DNA of 64,000 nt. Source: Treponema sp. Its GTDB lineage: Bacteria; Spirochaetota; Spirochaetia; Treponematales; Breznakiellaceae. This document shows positions 51,242 through 58,734 of the stretch, piece after piece. The stretch covers positions 1 through 64,000 of the forward strand of contig WRLP01000010.1 in NCBI GenBank assembly GCA_009777535.1, in the 5' to 3' direction. Every line of letters starts with the position of its first letter. Position 1 is the stretch's first letter. The translations under genes were made by a program, and so were the position numbers. The notes under the pieces are model-generated. The model saw nothing but the letters and a program-made list of their open reading frames with translations, made no database searches and was not told the origin of the DNA.

Positions 51242-51832
51242 ATGAAAAGATCGATTCGTTTGGTTGGAGCGCTTGTTTTTTTTGCGCTCATTATGGCACT
51301 TGTTGCAGGGTGTGATGCAATAAAGGATTCTACCTCGTATAGCTTTACAGTGAAGGGTGTAAAGTTCGATTTTAAGGCTTTCACCAAGAGCCTCACGGGC
51401 AGCTCGTCTCTCATTCAGGGCAGGATGTCGGAAACGGAAGGCGAGGGAAGGACTTCATTTTCAGGTTCTCGAATTGTTGATATTGATGAAATAACCAGTT
51501 CGGAGTTCGCGGAATATTTGGAAAAAATCCAGAAAGTAGCGGCATCCAATTCTGTACTGCGCGTTACGTTTTCGGATTCGGGAGTTTATACTGTTTATAA
51601 CCTGAAAATTACAGTAGATAATCTTAACGGCTCTCTGGAGGTTCCCTCCTACACCATCGGCGACAGTTTTACTCCGCCTTCAAATATTATTGCATACACT
51701 GCCTCTTTCATTATGAAGCTGGTAAACGACAGGGAAGTGACTGTAAGATTTTCCGGTGAAACTGACGCTCCGGCAGATACTGAAATCAATATCGAATACG
51801 AAAACGACCTGTTGTTTACGGCGAGCCTGTAG
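51242..51832 (+). CDS. Lipoprotein, first gene of an envelope operon
   Basis: 196 aa. Signal peptide (FFALIMALVAGC) with lipobox VAGC. The rest is beta-rich (SYSFTVKGVKFDFK, ITSSEFAEYLEKIQK, VLRVTFSDSGVYTVYNLKITV). No known domain. Short intergenic gaps (27 bp or less, with overlaps) link it to the next four genes. Confidence 0.7.
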   Translation: MKRSIRLVGALVFFALIMALVAGCDAIKDSTSYSFTVKGVKFDFKAFTKSLTGSSSLIQGRMSETEGEGRTSFSGSRIVDIDEITSSEFAEYLEKIQKVAASNSVLRVTFSDSGVYTVYNLKITVDNLNGSLEVPSYTIGDSFTPPSNIIAYTASFIMKLVNDREVTVRFSGETDAPADTEINIEYENDLLFTASL

Positions 51833-51859
51833 TTAAATGTTTTCTTTTGGAGGGTGATA

Positions 51860-52336
51860 ATGCGAATTCACCGCGGTAAAATGGGATTGGCTGTCTTATT
51901 CATTTTTTTAATTATGATTTCTGCCCCGTTATACGCACAGACTGCCGACCGGCTGGAAGCATTGCTTGACAAGAAGGTGATCAGCTGGTCGGAGGCGGCG
52001 GTTTTTGTGCTGGAAATTTCGGAAGCCGAAGTTTTTTACGCCGATAATTATGACGCTTTTTCATTTGCTTTAGAACAAAAGTGGCTTCCGAAAAACGCCG
52101 TCCCATCAGATGCTGCACAGCTTAACGGCATCGCCCTCCTTTTAATGCAATCATTCGATTTAAAGGGTGGTATTTTTTACACCATCGCGAAAAGTCCCCA
52201 CCATGCATACCGTGAACTGGTTTACAGGGGAATAATCCGCGGAAATACCGATCCCAATATAACTGTTTCAGGGCAGGATTTACTGCTCTTTATCGGCAGG
52301 ATTCTTTCAGTTAAAGAAAGTGAAGAGGCGCTGTAA
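51860..52336 (+). CDS. Small secreted protein
   Basis: 158 aa from ATG 51860 (GGAGG six bases upstream; GTG 51854 rejected). Signal peptide to AQT (APLYAQ). Helical, with SWSEAAVFVLEISE and HAYRELVYRGII. Possibly a periplasmic partner of the following barrel. Its stop overlaps the next start (TAATG). Confidence 0.65.
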   Translation: MRIHRGKMGLAVLFIFLIMISAPLYAQTADRLEALLDKKVISWSEAAVFVLEISEAEVFYADNYDAFSFALEQKWLPKNAVPSDAAQLNGIALLLMQSFDLKGGIFYTIAKSPHHAYRELVYRGIIRGNTDPNITVSGQDLLLFIGRILSVKESEEAL

Positions 52337-53568
52337 TGAAAAAGTTTTTTTGTTATGCGATTTTTTTGGCGCTTTTGCCGGTTCTTTCCCTTTCTGCATG
52401 GGACTGGGGCCTGCTGCTTGATCAAAGCGCCGGCGCAGAAAGCGTTTCAGACGACGCCGGGCCATCGGAAGGTTTTTCCTATTCGGCGGCTTTAATCCCA
52501 TGGTATTCCACCCCGCTTGGAGATGCGGGAAAACTATATCTTTCCATCGGAACCTCGGTGGAATATGAAAATGAAGATGCGGCCTTTGTACCGCAGCTGC
52601 TCAGGACGGAGTTCAGCTACAGCATGGGAAACGGCGGCGAAATAAAAGCCGGACGCATGCTCTATGCCGACCCCCTTGGCTTTATCGCCGGCGGCCTGTT
52701 CGATGGATTAAGATATTCGCACGAAAGCGGTATCGGAACATTCGGCGCCGGCGCATGGTATACAGGGCTTTTATATAAAAGAAGCGCTCAGATAACGATG
52801 ACCGGAGATGATCTTATATCTTTCAATGAAAAATTCGAATTTGAAAATTTCGGCGATACATATTTTGCTTCCCGCCGTTTTATCGCCGCCGTGGACTGGA
52901 ACAATTCAAATATCACAAGCCGTCCCGCCCTCGGCCTGGCGTTTATCGGCCAATTCGACTTAAACGACAGCGATAATATTTACCACAGCCAGTATCTGGC
53001 GGCAAGGGCAGGCGTGCCTGTTAACAGTTTTATTTTTGATCTTGGATTCTGCCTGCAACTATCAGAAATTACCGAAAAGGATGCCGCCCAAAAATTCAGG
53101 GCCGCAGTAGCCGGAGAACTGGGAGCCTCCTGGCTGCTTCCCACGGCAGTCCGGGATCGGCTGACATTAAAGGGCGTTTTTTCCGGCGGCACTCCGGATG
53201 ACGACAGCGCCTTTGCCGCCTTTGTTCCCGTAACAACCTCGCCCCAGGGGGGTGTGCTAAAGGCAAAACTTTCAGGGCTTTCCGTTATCAGCCTGGATTA
53301 CACCGTACGGCCGCACGAGAGCTTTTTATTTAGTTTTGTATATTCTTATTTTACTTTAAGCGATTTGGGAACCTATCAGGGCATTCCATTGGAAAGGGAC
53401 GGGCATATTTTGGGAGGCGAGTTTTACGGCAGCCTTGCGTGGGCGCCTTTTTCGGACTTGCGGCTTAACCTTGGCGGCGGAGTATTCCTGCCTTCCATGG
53501 GGAATGCATCTCCCAAGGGCGACCCCCTCTGGCGCGTTGAGTTAGGCGCCATTTTGGTAATTTTTTAA
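52336..53568 (+). CDS. Predicted outer-membrane beta-barrel protein
   Basis: 410 aa. Signal peptide to SLSAW. About sixteen alternating hydrophobic/polar beta strands with aromatic belts (YSAALIPWYSTP, KLYLSIGTSVEYE, FLFSFVYSYFTLSDLG). It ends in Phe (GAILVIF), typical for Bam-inserted barrels. No channel family recognised. Likely the outer-membrane part of this operon. Confidence 0.7.
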   Translation: MKKFFCYAIFLALLPVLSLSAWDWGLLLDQSAGAESVSDDAGPSEGFSYSAALIPWYSTPLGDAGKLYLSIGTSVEYENEDAAFVPQLLRTEFSYSMGNGGEIKAGRMLYADPLGFIAGGLFDGLRYSHESGIGTFGAGAWYTGLLYKRSAQITMTGDDLISFNEKFEFENFGDTYFASRRFIAAVDWNNSNITSRPALGLAFIGQFDLNDSDNIYHSQYLAARAGVPVNSFIFDLGFCLQLSEITEKDAAQKFRAAVAGELGASWLLPTAVRDRLTLKGVFSGGTPDDDSAFAAFVPVTTSPQGGVLKAKLSGLSVISLDYTVRPHESFLFSFVYSYFTLSDLGTYQGIPLERDGHILGGEFYGSLAWAPFSDLRLNLGGGVFLPSMGNASPKGDPLWRVELGAILVIF

Positions 53569-53582
53569 AAAGGAGTGGAACA

Positions 53583-54254
53583 ATGCGGATAACAACAATT
53601 ACAATGCTTATTTTGATCTGTACAGCGCAGGTCTTTGCACAAAACGGCGTGATTAGTGAAATTGCCGGTACGGTGGAATTAAAACATGCCGGAGAGGCAG
53701 GTTTTGTTCCTGCAAGAGCGGGCGATAGTGTAGCCCAGAATACCGTGGTTTCGACAGGCATAAAGGGTTTTGCCCTTATCGCTGTCGGAAGCACAGTTAT
53801 TACAGTAAGGCCGATTACGCGCCTTACCTTCGCCGAAATAACCGCTTCTGCCGGCAGCGAAAGGCTCGGTGTTAATCTACAGGCCGGAAGAGTTCGTGTT
53901 GATGTAAACCCTCCGGCGGGAACCAGGGCCGATTTTACCGTTCAGTCTCCGTCGGCAACCGCTTCCGTGCGCGGAACAAGTTTTGAGTTCGACACCCAAA
54001 GCATTACGGTTCTGGAAGGCACGGTGTCTTTCCTGGGCTCAGGCGGGGCGGCAGTTCTTGCCGGCGCCGGAAGTTCAAGTGAAATTGCAAACGGCAGGGC
54101 CGCAGATCCGATGGATATATTTTTGGCGGAGCTGAAGCTGCCGCCCCCTGCCGGAAGCGATTCGGGTTTTGTTCATAGCGGCGGCGCAGGACAGGCTAAG
54201 GGAGAGTTCGACTCTGATATGGGAGAGTTCGGCCTTGACTTTGAGCTGAAATAA
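53583..54254 (+). CDS. FecR-domain periplasmic protein
   Basis: 223 aa. Signal peptide to QVFAQ. GVISEIAGTVELK, AQNTVVSTGIKGFALIAVG and FTVQSPSATASVRGTSFEF are FecR-type beta-structure motifs; the last, with RGTxFxf, is characteristic. FecR modules relay ligand-dependent signals or assemble with surface proteins. No sigma factor is adjacent. C-terminus is Gly/acidic rich. Confidence 0.85.
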   Translation: MRITTITMLILICTAQVFAQNGVISEIAGTVELKHAGEAGFVPARAGDSVAQNTVVSTGIKGFALIAVGSTVITVRPITRLTFAEITASAGSERLGVNLQAGRVRVDVNPPAGTRADFTVQSPSATASVRGTSFEFDTQSITVLEGTVSFLGSGGAAVLAGAGSSSEIANGRAADPMDIFLAELKLPPPAGSDSGFVHSGGAGQAKGEFDSDMGEFGLDFELK

Positions 54255-54264
54255 GGGGGAGTTT

Positions 54265-56799
54265 ATGAAAAAGTCTGCATACATTTGTTATTTATTGATT
54301 GTTATTTGTTTAGTAAGTGCGTGCTTCAGCCCCTGGACGGGCACGGAAGAAACAACGCTTTCTATTGTGTGGGGCGGCTCCTCCGATTCCCGCTTTGTGC
54401 ATAGTTCCGAGCTGGAAGATTTTAGATATGATGTAACCCTGAAAGGCCCCGGCGAACCGGTACTGGACAGCTTTACAGGTGTTGGCGGCGCCAGTTTTTC
54501 GGTAAATCCCGGAACGTGGACAGTAACAGTTAAAGGTTACGAATTCGGCTCTGCCGGTAATGTACTGCGTGTAATGGGTATCGAGATTGTGGAAGTAAAG
54601 GCGGGAAAGAACGACGTCAAGAAAATCGCGATATATACCGCTACCGAGGTAGATAGCTGGGGAGAACTCAATGACGCTATTAATAACACTGAGGATAATA
54701 CTCCTTCCTATTTTGCTATCGATCCTTCGCGACCCCGCGAAGAGCTCATCATTATTAAAAAGTCATTCCCCGCTGGAAGTATGCACGGAACAATTAACAT
54801 AATCCGGCCGATCATACTGATTGCCGAAATTCCGGTAACAATTAACAGGGGCAGTCAATTCAGGGAATCGTTTTTTACTGTAAGCGGTAATCGCCTTGAT
54901 TTGGGAAAACCCGGCATGGCAGGCTCGCTGACCTTTGACGGCAGCATGAGTAGCGGAGAAAAGACAGATTCGCTTGTACGTGTAAAAAGCGGCGCAAAAC
55001 TTGTAATGTACAGCGGCGCCACAATACAAAACAATAATGCCGAAGGTGACGGAGGCGGCGTGTATGTGGAATATGGCGGCGAATTTGCCGACGAGGGCGG
55101 TACTTTCAGCGGTAATTCGCCGGTTGATGTTTATTGGGAGGAGCGGCAAGACGGCCCGCTTACCGCCGGCGATTTCGTCGTTACTGACAACGTAACAACG
55201 TACAATGGCCAGCAGCAAGGGGTAACAGTGAGTTACTTCGGCGGCATCACCATAGGACAGGCCGGAATGATTAATGTCTACTATGACGGAAGCCTAGCCA
55301 AACCAATAAACGCGGGAGAGTATGAGATAACAATAACAACTGAAGGCGGCACGGTATATGAAAAAATAACTGAGCCGCTTTCTATTGGTACGTTTACAAT
55401 TAACAAGGCTCACCTCGCGCTGAGCCTGAGCAGTGGGGTACTATCGCCGATAGATACAATAACTGTTACTGCCAGCGTCGTTTCTACAGACACAGCGACG
55501 ATAGGCTTATTGGTGCCAGTGCCACCAGGTATTACATTTACTTCTGCCACACTAAGATATGACGGTACTACTGAGTTTTCCAATCCGGCTACAACACTCA
55601 ACTTTTCTATAAATGTGAACGAAAACGTTATACAAAACTACGAAGTTGATACGATATCGTTAACTGTCGCTGTCAATGTATACGACGGACAGGAGAATGT
55701 TTCCGTTGGTGACATTGAAACCCGCCGAATCCCTGTAAACCAGGGCAACATTCAGAGGTTTAATGAATACGCCAACACTACCAACGGCTTAACACGGAAT
55801 TATAGGCTGACCACGAACATTACGCTTCTCTCCACGACATCTGTCGAAAACAACTGGACACCGATTGGCGGGGAGCCACTCGATCCCCAAGGAAATGCGA
55901 AGTTCACCGGCAGCTTTGACGGTATGGGTAATACTATTACCGGTATAATTATTTACTCTTATGTTCTTCCTTATCAAGGCATGTTTGGGTATATTGGCAG
56001 TTCAGGTATTGTAAAAAATGTTAGGTTGCTTGATATAGTTGTTACTGGTGGTGATTATACCGGTGGTATTGCTGGTTACGTCGATGCTGCAGACTATTTC
56101 GGCACAGTACAGAACTGCTATGTTACAGGCAATGTCATCGGCGGGATTAATACCGGCGGCATAGTTGGCTCCAACAGCGGCACGGTGCAGAACTGCTACA
56201 CTTCCGCATTTGTAAACGGAAATGACCATGTTGGCGGTATAGCGGGAGAGAACAGCGGTACATTAGAAAACTGTAACGCCACAGAAAATGTTTTCGGGAA
56301 TAACTGTATCGGCGGCATAGCGGGAGTAAACAGCGGTACATTAGAAAACTGTTACGCCACAGGAAATGTTACCGGTAATGACTATGCCGGCGGCATTGTA
56401 GGCATCAACAACAGCACAGTCCAGAACTGCGTGGCGCTTAATGGGGAAATTGAGGCGACGACAACGTCCCTACCAACAGGCGCTTCGATTGGACGTGTGG
56501 CTGGAGAGAGCTATGCTGGAGGTGCTGTGCTCAGCAATAATTATGCGTATGATGGTATGTTGTTGAATGGTGGTATCGAAAATGATGGATCTTCATCAAA
56601 TATACACGGCGAAGGTGTAAGCCTGACTGGCACTGGCTCGATTAACAATAGGGATTGGTGGAATTCGTATCCAATGGGAGCAGGAATAAACTGGGGGGTG
56701 GTTGATCCGCCAGGAAGCGAAACCAGTCCCTGGGTATGGAGCAAGACGATAACAATCGACGGCACCTCTGTTTATGTGCCAAAGCTGTGGTTTGAATAA
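54265..56799 (+). CDS. Surface lipoprotein with Ig-like modules and GLUG repeats
   Basis: 844 aa. Lipobox LVSAC. An N-terminal beta segment leads to a short beta-helix part (SLVRVKSGAKLVMYSGATI), Ig-like segments (DFVVTDNVTTYNGQQQGV; ALSLSSGVLSPIDTITVT), then at least four GLUG repeats, for example GGIAGENSGTLENCNATENV, which form adhesin beta-solenoids. Anchored in the outer membrane and probably displayed. Last gene of the five-gene run. Likely adhesion or matrix interaction. Confidence 0.8.
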   Translation: MKKSAYICYLLIVICLVSACFSPWTGTEETTLSIVWGGSSDSRFVHSSELEDFRYDVTLKGPGEPVLDSFTGVGGASFSVNPGTWTVTVKGYEFGSAGNVLRVMGIEIVEVKAGKNDVKKIAIYTATEVDSWGELNDAINNTEDNTPSYFAIDPSRPREELIIIKKSFPAGSMHGTINIIRPIILIAEIPVTINRGSQFRESFFTVSGNRLDLGKPGMAGSLTFDGSMSSGEKTDSLVRVKSGAKLVMYSGATIQNNNAEGDGGGVYVEYGGEFADEGGTFSGNSPVDVYWEERQDGPLTAGDFVVTDNVTTYNGQQQGVTVSYFGGITIGQAGMINVYYDGSLAKPINAGEYEITITTEGGTVYEKITEPLSIGTFTINKAHLALSLSSGVLSPIDTITVTASVVSTDTATIGLLVPVPPGITFTSATLRYDGTTEFSNPATTLNFSINVNENVIQNYEVDTISLTVAVNVYDGQENVSVGDIETRRIPVNQGNIQRFNEYANTTNGLTRNYRLTTNITLLSTTSVENNWTPIGGEPLDPQGNAKFTGSFDGMGNTITGIIIYSYVLPYQGMFGYIGSSGIVKNVRLLDIVVTGGDYTGGIAGYVDAADYFGTVQNCYVTGNVIGGINTGGIVGSNSGTVQNCYTSAFVNGNDHVGGIAGENSGTLENCNATENVFGNNCIGGIAGVNSGTLENCYATGNVTGNDYAGGIVGINNSTVQNCVALNGEIEATTTSLPTGASIGRVAGESYAGGAVLSNNYAYDGMLLNGGIENDGSSSNIHGEGVSLTGTGSINNRDWWNSYPMGAGINWGVVDPPGSETSPWVWSKTITIDGTSVYVPKLWFE

Positions 56800-56828
56800 A
56801 AGGAGAGAAATTTTTCTGAATTACCTCA

Positions 56829-56935
56829 CACGGGGAACACGGAAGGGATTCGCGGATTACGCGGATTGTTTTTATGAAAAAGAGAAACCGTTATTTGCTA
56901 TCCTCCGTGCTCTCCGTTTCGCCGTGTGATTTTAT
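56829..56935. repeat. 107-bp direct repeat A1 with inverted ends
   Basis: Identical to 56980-57086 and similar to 57903-58018. CACACGG and CCGTGTG at its ends are inverted. ORFs read through it are artefacts of repeat composition. The flanking gap 56800-57181 holds only these repeats. Confidence 0.85.
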
Positions 56936-56979
56936 ATGAGAAATTTTTAGGGAATACTTCACACGGAGATCGCGAAGAT

Positions 56980-57086
56980 CACGGGGAACACGGAAGGGAT
57001 TCGCGGATTACGCGGATTGTTTTTATGAAAAAGAGAAACCGTTATTTGCTATCCTCCGTGCTCTCCGTTTCGCCGTGTGATTTTAT
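56980..57086. repeat. 107-bp direct repeat A2
   Basis: Second, identical copy, 151 bp downstream of A1. Confidence 0.85.
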
Positions 57087-57111
57087 GGGAGAAATATTTT
57101 GGGAGTATTTA

Positions 57112-57173
57112 ACGCGAAGGCGGAAAGAGCGCGAAGACGCAAAGGAGAGAAAGAAGCAAATAACAATACTTTG
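57112..57173. repeat. 62-bp direct repeat, left copy
   Basis: Identical to 57781-57842, contains GCGAAGGCGGAAAGAGCGCG. The two copies bracket the DUF2442/DUF4160 pair. Confidence 0.9.
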
Positions 57174-57181
57174 AGTCTTGG

Positions 57182-57442
57182 TTATGCGACGTTTTTATTT
57201 TTCTGATTCTCGACTTGATTATATAAAAAGTCAGGTGCAAAATCTACTTCATTATCCCAGCATAAAGTATTTAAATTTACCTTTACTGTTTTAAATATAT
57301 CCATATTCAATAGTTCTTTTATAATTTCCCTATGATCTTCTTCCAGTATTTTTCTAAAATCTATGTTCCCATTTGCTCCATTATTGAATTCAACATAAAT
57401 ATTATAGTCGTTTTTTAATTCTGCAAAGATAACATTTATCAT
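57182..57442 (-). CDS. DUF2442 protein, possible antitoxin
   Basis: 86 aa. MINVIFAELKNDYNIYVEFNNG, GNIDFRKILEED and WDNEVDFAPDFLYN match DUF2442 (short beta/alpha protein). Such genes sit beside DUF4160 genes and are proposed TA pairs. Eleven bp from its partner. Confidence 0.75.
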   Translation of the reverse strand: MINVIFAELKNDYNIYVEFNNGANGNIDFRKILEEDHREIIKELLNMDIFKTVKVNLNTLCWDNEVDFAPDFLYNQVENQKNKNVA

Positions 57443-57453
57443 TTTTATTCTCC

Positions 57454-57714
57454 TTATATCAGTGGTTGAATTTTATTATATTTCCCGGTTGCTTGTATTA
57501 AATTCCAATTATCCTCTAATTTATCTTTATTTAATTCAGCCCATTCTATTACAAGCCCTAAAATACGGGCTGGCATTTTTCCTGCCAAAACGGTAAAATT
57601 CTTAATTTCTATTTCAATGTCATATTCGTTATATATTGCATGAAAATGAGGTGGATTATGATCATTAAAGTACATTGCAATGGAAATACCCAGGAAACGG
57701 CTTAATTCCGGCAT
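57454..57714 (-). CDS. DUF4160 protein, possible toxin
   Basis: 86 aa from ATG 57714, because MPELSRFLGISIAMYFNDHN is the family start; the longer upstream reading is repeat DNA. PPHFHAIYNEYDIEIEI contains the HFH pair. The C-terminus (EWAELNKDKLEDNWNLIQ) is typical. Toxin role is inference. Confidence 0.78.
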   Translation of the reverse strand: MPELSRFLGISIAMYFNDHNPPHFHAIYNEYDIEIEIKNFTVLAGKMPARILGLVIEWAELNKDKLEDNWNLIQATGKYNKIQPLI

Positions 57715-57780
57715 AGTTTCACAATATCGTATAAATATTAATAATGCAAGTGCCAGGCACTGTTTTTTTCGAGAATTTTC

Positions 57781-57842
57781 ACGCGAAGGCGGAAAGAGCG
57801 CGAAGACGCAAAGGAGAGAAAGAAGCAAATAACAATACTTTG
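57781..57842. repeat. 62-bp direct repeat, right copy
   Basis: See 57112-57173; the cassette period is 669 bp. Confidence 0.9.
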
Positions 57843-57902
57843 CGCCTTAGTGTCTTTGCGGGAGAAATTTTTTGGAATTACCTCACGCGAAGGCGCGGAG
57901 AT

Positions 57903-58018
57903 CACGGGGAACACGGAAGGGATCCGCGGATTACGCGGATTGTTTTTGGAAAAAGAGAAACCGTTATTTGCTATCCTCCGTGCTCTCTGTTCCTCCGTGT
58001 TTCGCCGTGTGATTTTAT
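57903..58018. repeat. Diverged 107-bp repeat A3
   Basis: CACGGGGAACACGGAAGGG and CCGTGTGATTTTAT are shared with A1/A2, with small changes and a short insertion. Confidence 0.75.
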
Positions 58019-58041
58019 GTGAGAAATTTTTCGGGAATATT

Positions 58042-58380
58042 TCACTTCTCCCCACTGATATTTTGCAACTCTATCAGCTCATCTATCTGCCGCAGCACAA
58101 AGTCCTGAAACTCCGGGTACAACTCGTTGAACAGGGCGCTCATCCGCTCCATTTTTTCTTCCTGGGTACTGTTGAACATACGTCCCTGGCCGGTCAGGAG
58201 CCAGTGCTTATTAACTGAAAAGGCGCTGGAAATAAGATGGATTAGACGGTCTTTTACCTTATTGTGCCCTAATTCAACGTCAGCAAGATAGCCATTGGAA
58301 ATATAAACGGTCTTGGCAAAAACCCGCTGAGACAATTTTAAGGCATGCCTGACTTCTTTTATCCTTTCATTGACCGTCAT
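58042..58380 (-). CDS. XRE/Cro-type repressor
   Basis: 112 aa from ATG 58380 (MTVNERIKEVRHALKLSQRV); ATG 58398 is possible. LSQRVFAKTVYISNGYLADVELGHNKVKDRLIHLISSAFSVNKHWLLTG is an HTH_3 domain with the typical helix-turn-helix. The helical C-terminus may dimerise (MERMSALFNELYPEFQDF). Promoter TTGCTT-16-TATAAT overlaps a palindrome (58410-58430). Divergent from a small gene. Confidence 0.8.
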   Translation of the reverse strand: MTVNERIKEVRHALKLSQRVFAKTVYISNGYLADVELGHNKVKDRLIHLISSAFSVNKHWLLTGQGRMFNSTQEEKMERMSALFNELYPEFQDFVLRQIDELIELQNISGEK

Positions 58381-58401
58381 ATGAGCTATTTTGTCCATAT
58401 T

Positions 58402-58506
58402 ATTATACCTTTGCTCGGCTAGCAAGCAAAAATCGTCATATTTTATAGTATTTTTAGCAATATATAATAATCTTCTTGACATTTGCTCGATATTATCCTA
58501 TATAAT
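58402..58506. promoter_or_regulatory. Divergent promoter region with XRE operator candidates
   Basis: Palindrome TTTGCT(9)AGCAAA at 58410-58430 overlaps the minus promoter (TATAAT complement at 58402-58407). TTTGCTCG recurs at 58482-58489, next to plus-strand TTGACA (58476-58481) and the TATATAAT region at 58499-58506. Confidence 0.6.
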
Positions 58507-58522
58507 GGTCGTATTAGAGCGC

Positions 58523-58714
58523 ATGAAAATTGATATAAAACAAAAACGATTACAATGCACGTTCCCAAAACTTACGGAACCAAACCAGGAATATATTCTG
58601 GGTATCGCTGAAGGCCTGAAATATGCGCAAAGCAACCGGCCTAAAGAACAGTCCTCGGACACCAATACAGTTGATTTTTTCGACAACCCACCAAACAGGA
58701 GAGGCATTTCATAG
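58523..58714 (+). CDS. Small hypothetical protein
   Basis: 63 aa from ATG 58523 (ATG 58505 possible). MKIDIKQKRLQCTFPKLTEPN, then EYILGIAEGLKYAQSNRP and a polar tail. Not recognised. Divergent from the XRE repressor, perhaps regulated by it, and 20 bp ahead of the large lipoprotein. Confidence 0.55.
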   Translation: MKIDIKQKRLQCTFPKLTEPNQEYILGIAEGLKYAQSNRPKEQSSDTNTVDFFDNPPNRRGIS

Positions 58715-58734
58715 ACACAAATAAGGAGAATTGT

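Noticed and set aside
57744..58022. Plus-strand ORFs through the 107-bp repeats
   Set aside because: Their peptides come from repeat DNA, have no start signals, and recur in each copy.
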